Shown one piece after another: positions 39,818 through 40,163 of a DNA stretch of 40,163 nt. This stretch comes from a virus. Made by a program: the position numbers and the translations under genes. Below the pieces are notes generated by a model. The model was not told the DNA's origin. It saw only the letters and a program-made list of their open reading frames with translations, and did not search any database. The stretch spans positions 1-40,163 of IMG/VR virus record IMGVR_UViG_3300000595_000002, one strand, 5' to 3'. How positions within the stretch are numbered: the stretch's first letter is position 1; each line of letters opens with the position of its first letter.

Positions 39818-40163
39818 ATGAATATAACAAAAAAGTGGCTTTTAAAAAATAATGCCTGTGATGGTGGTACTAATTGGTTTCTTTCTCAGAAAGAGTCTGA
39901 GCACGGGAAGGTTATCAAAGCACTAATCAAAGAAGGTAAGTACGAGTGGGCTAACTGGACAATCACAAAACTAATGACTCATACACAGAATGTTCAATAT
40001 GCCTGTTACGCAGCAAAACAGAGTCTTCATTATTTTGAAAAGCGATTTCCTAAAGATAGACGACCTAGAGAGGCTATCTTAGCAGCCTTGAAGTGGGCGA
40101 AGAATCCCACGGAAATTAATCGGTCGGCGGCGTGGTCGGCGGCGCGGTCGGCGGCGTGGTCGG
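39818..40163 (+). CDS. Imm-5-like protein, N-terminal part (continues at 2-112)
   Basis: ATG 39818 with aaaggga upstream. Residues 1-20 contain NNACDGGTNWF, then VIKALIKEGKYEWANW, QYACYAAKQSLHYFEKRFP, and KDRRPREAILAALKWA, which match the Imm-5-like putative immunity family as I remember it (a 'NACxxGLxWF' start and a 'DxRPRxAI' helix). A Ser-Ala-Ala-X repeat begins at residue about 99 and runs off the end. Possible roles are toxin or phage immunity, but the family is annotated by similarity only. Confidence 0.65.
   Translation, partial: MNITKKWLLKNNACDGGTNWFLSQKESEHGKVIKALIKEGKYEWANWTITKLMTHTQNVQYACYAAKQSLHYFEKRFPKDRRPREAILAALKWAKNPTEINRSAAWSAARSAAWS
40111..40163 (+). repeat. Ser-Ala-Ala-X coding repeat at right end of window
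   Basis: 12-base repeat unit cgg/tgg-tcg-gcg-gcg (Arg/Trp-Ser-Ala-Ala) in the frame of the gene at 39818. The last eight bases repeat the first eight of the window. The assembly breaks inside this element. Confidence 0.85.

Overview
The window reads as one essentially complete, circularly permuted genome of a temperate, short-tailed (podovirus-like) bacteriophage of about 40.2 kb. It carries the full phage set: primase-helicase, family A DNA polymerase, tyrosine integrase, both terminase subunits, portal, scaffold, major capsid protein, podovirus-type tail-tube proteins, tail fibres, internal virion proteins and a small lysis cassette. The two window ends fall inside the same low-complexity coding repeat. 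The last 8 bases (40156-40163) equal the first 8, and joining them there restores one open frame, so the contig was probably cut inside a circular map. No host gene, tRNA or rRNA was found. The host cannot be named. A lipobox protein and Sec signal peptides on phage proteins suggest a Gram-negative host (inference).

Layout. There are two long divergent transcription units. The rightward unit starts after about 33.9 kb, crosses the window ends and runs to 13.7 kb. It begins with many small genes behind two near-consensus sigma70-type promoters (33.9 and 34.5 kb), a lipoprotein, two ribbon-helix-helix-like regulators on the opposite strand, a sigma-region-4-like protein and an Imm-5-like repeat protein spanning the ends. 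Next come an OB-fold ssDNA-binding-like protein, a Cas4/RecB-type exonuclease, a primase-helicase, a nucleoside deoxyribosyltransferase-like protein, a dNMP kinase, a PolA, an HNH protein and an RNase H-fold exonuclease. It ends with the integrase and a repeat-rich candidate attP (13.7-14.0 kb). The leftward unit (33.3 to 14.0 kb) is the late region: small terminase, a run of small unknown proteins, HNH, large terminase, portal, scaffold, capsid, tail tube, three related tail fibres, three internal virion proteins, holin-like and DUF5675-like lysis genes. A clear intrinsic terminator lies at its end.

How it fits together. PolA, primase-helicase and the nuclease set make a self-contained replication module, with dNMP kinase and the deoxyribosyltransferase-like protein feeding nucleotide pools. 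The polymerase has Leu at the position equivalent to E. coli Phe762, a variant linked to temperate phages, in agreement with the integrase. HNH next to terminase is the usual packaging arrangement. Genes are densely packed with ATGA and TAATG overlaps.

Most interesting points: two paralogous Sec-exported beta-rich proteins inside the capsid/tail operon; three tandem fibre genes with related N-terminal anchors; an attP region built from 12-bp-period repeats and paired GTTACA dyads; at least fifteen tiny CxxC proteins; the Ser-Ala-Ala repeat gene at the contig ends; and a structured non-coding element near 11.05 kb. No canonical CI-like repressor was recognised.
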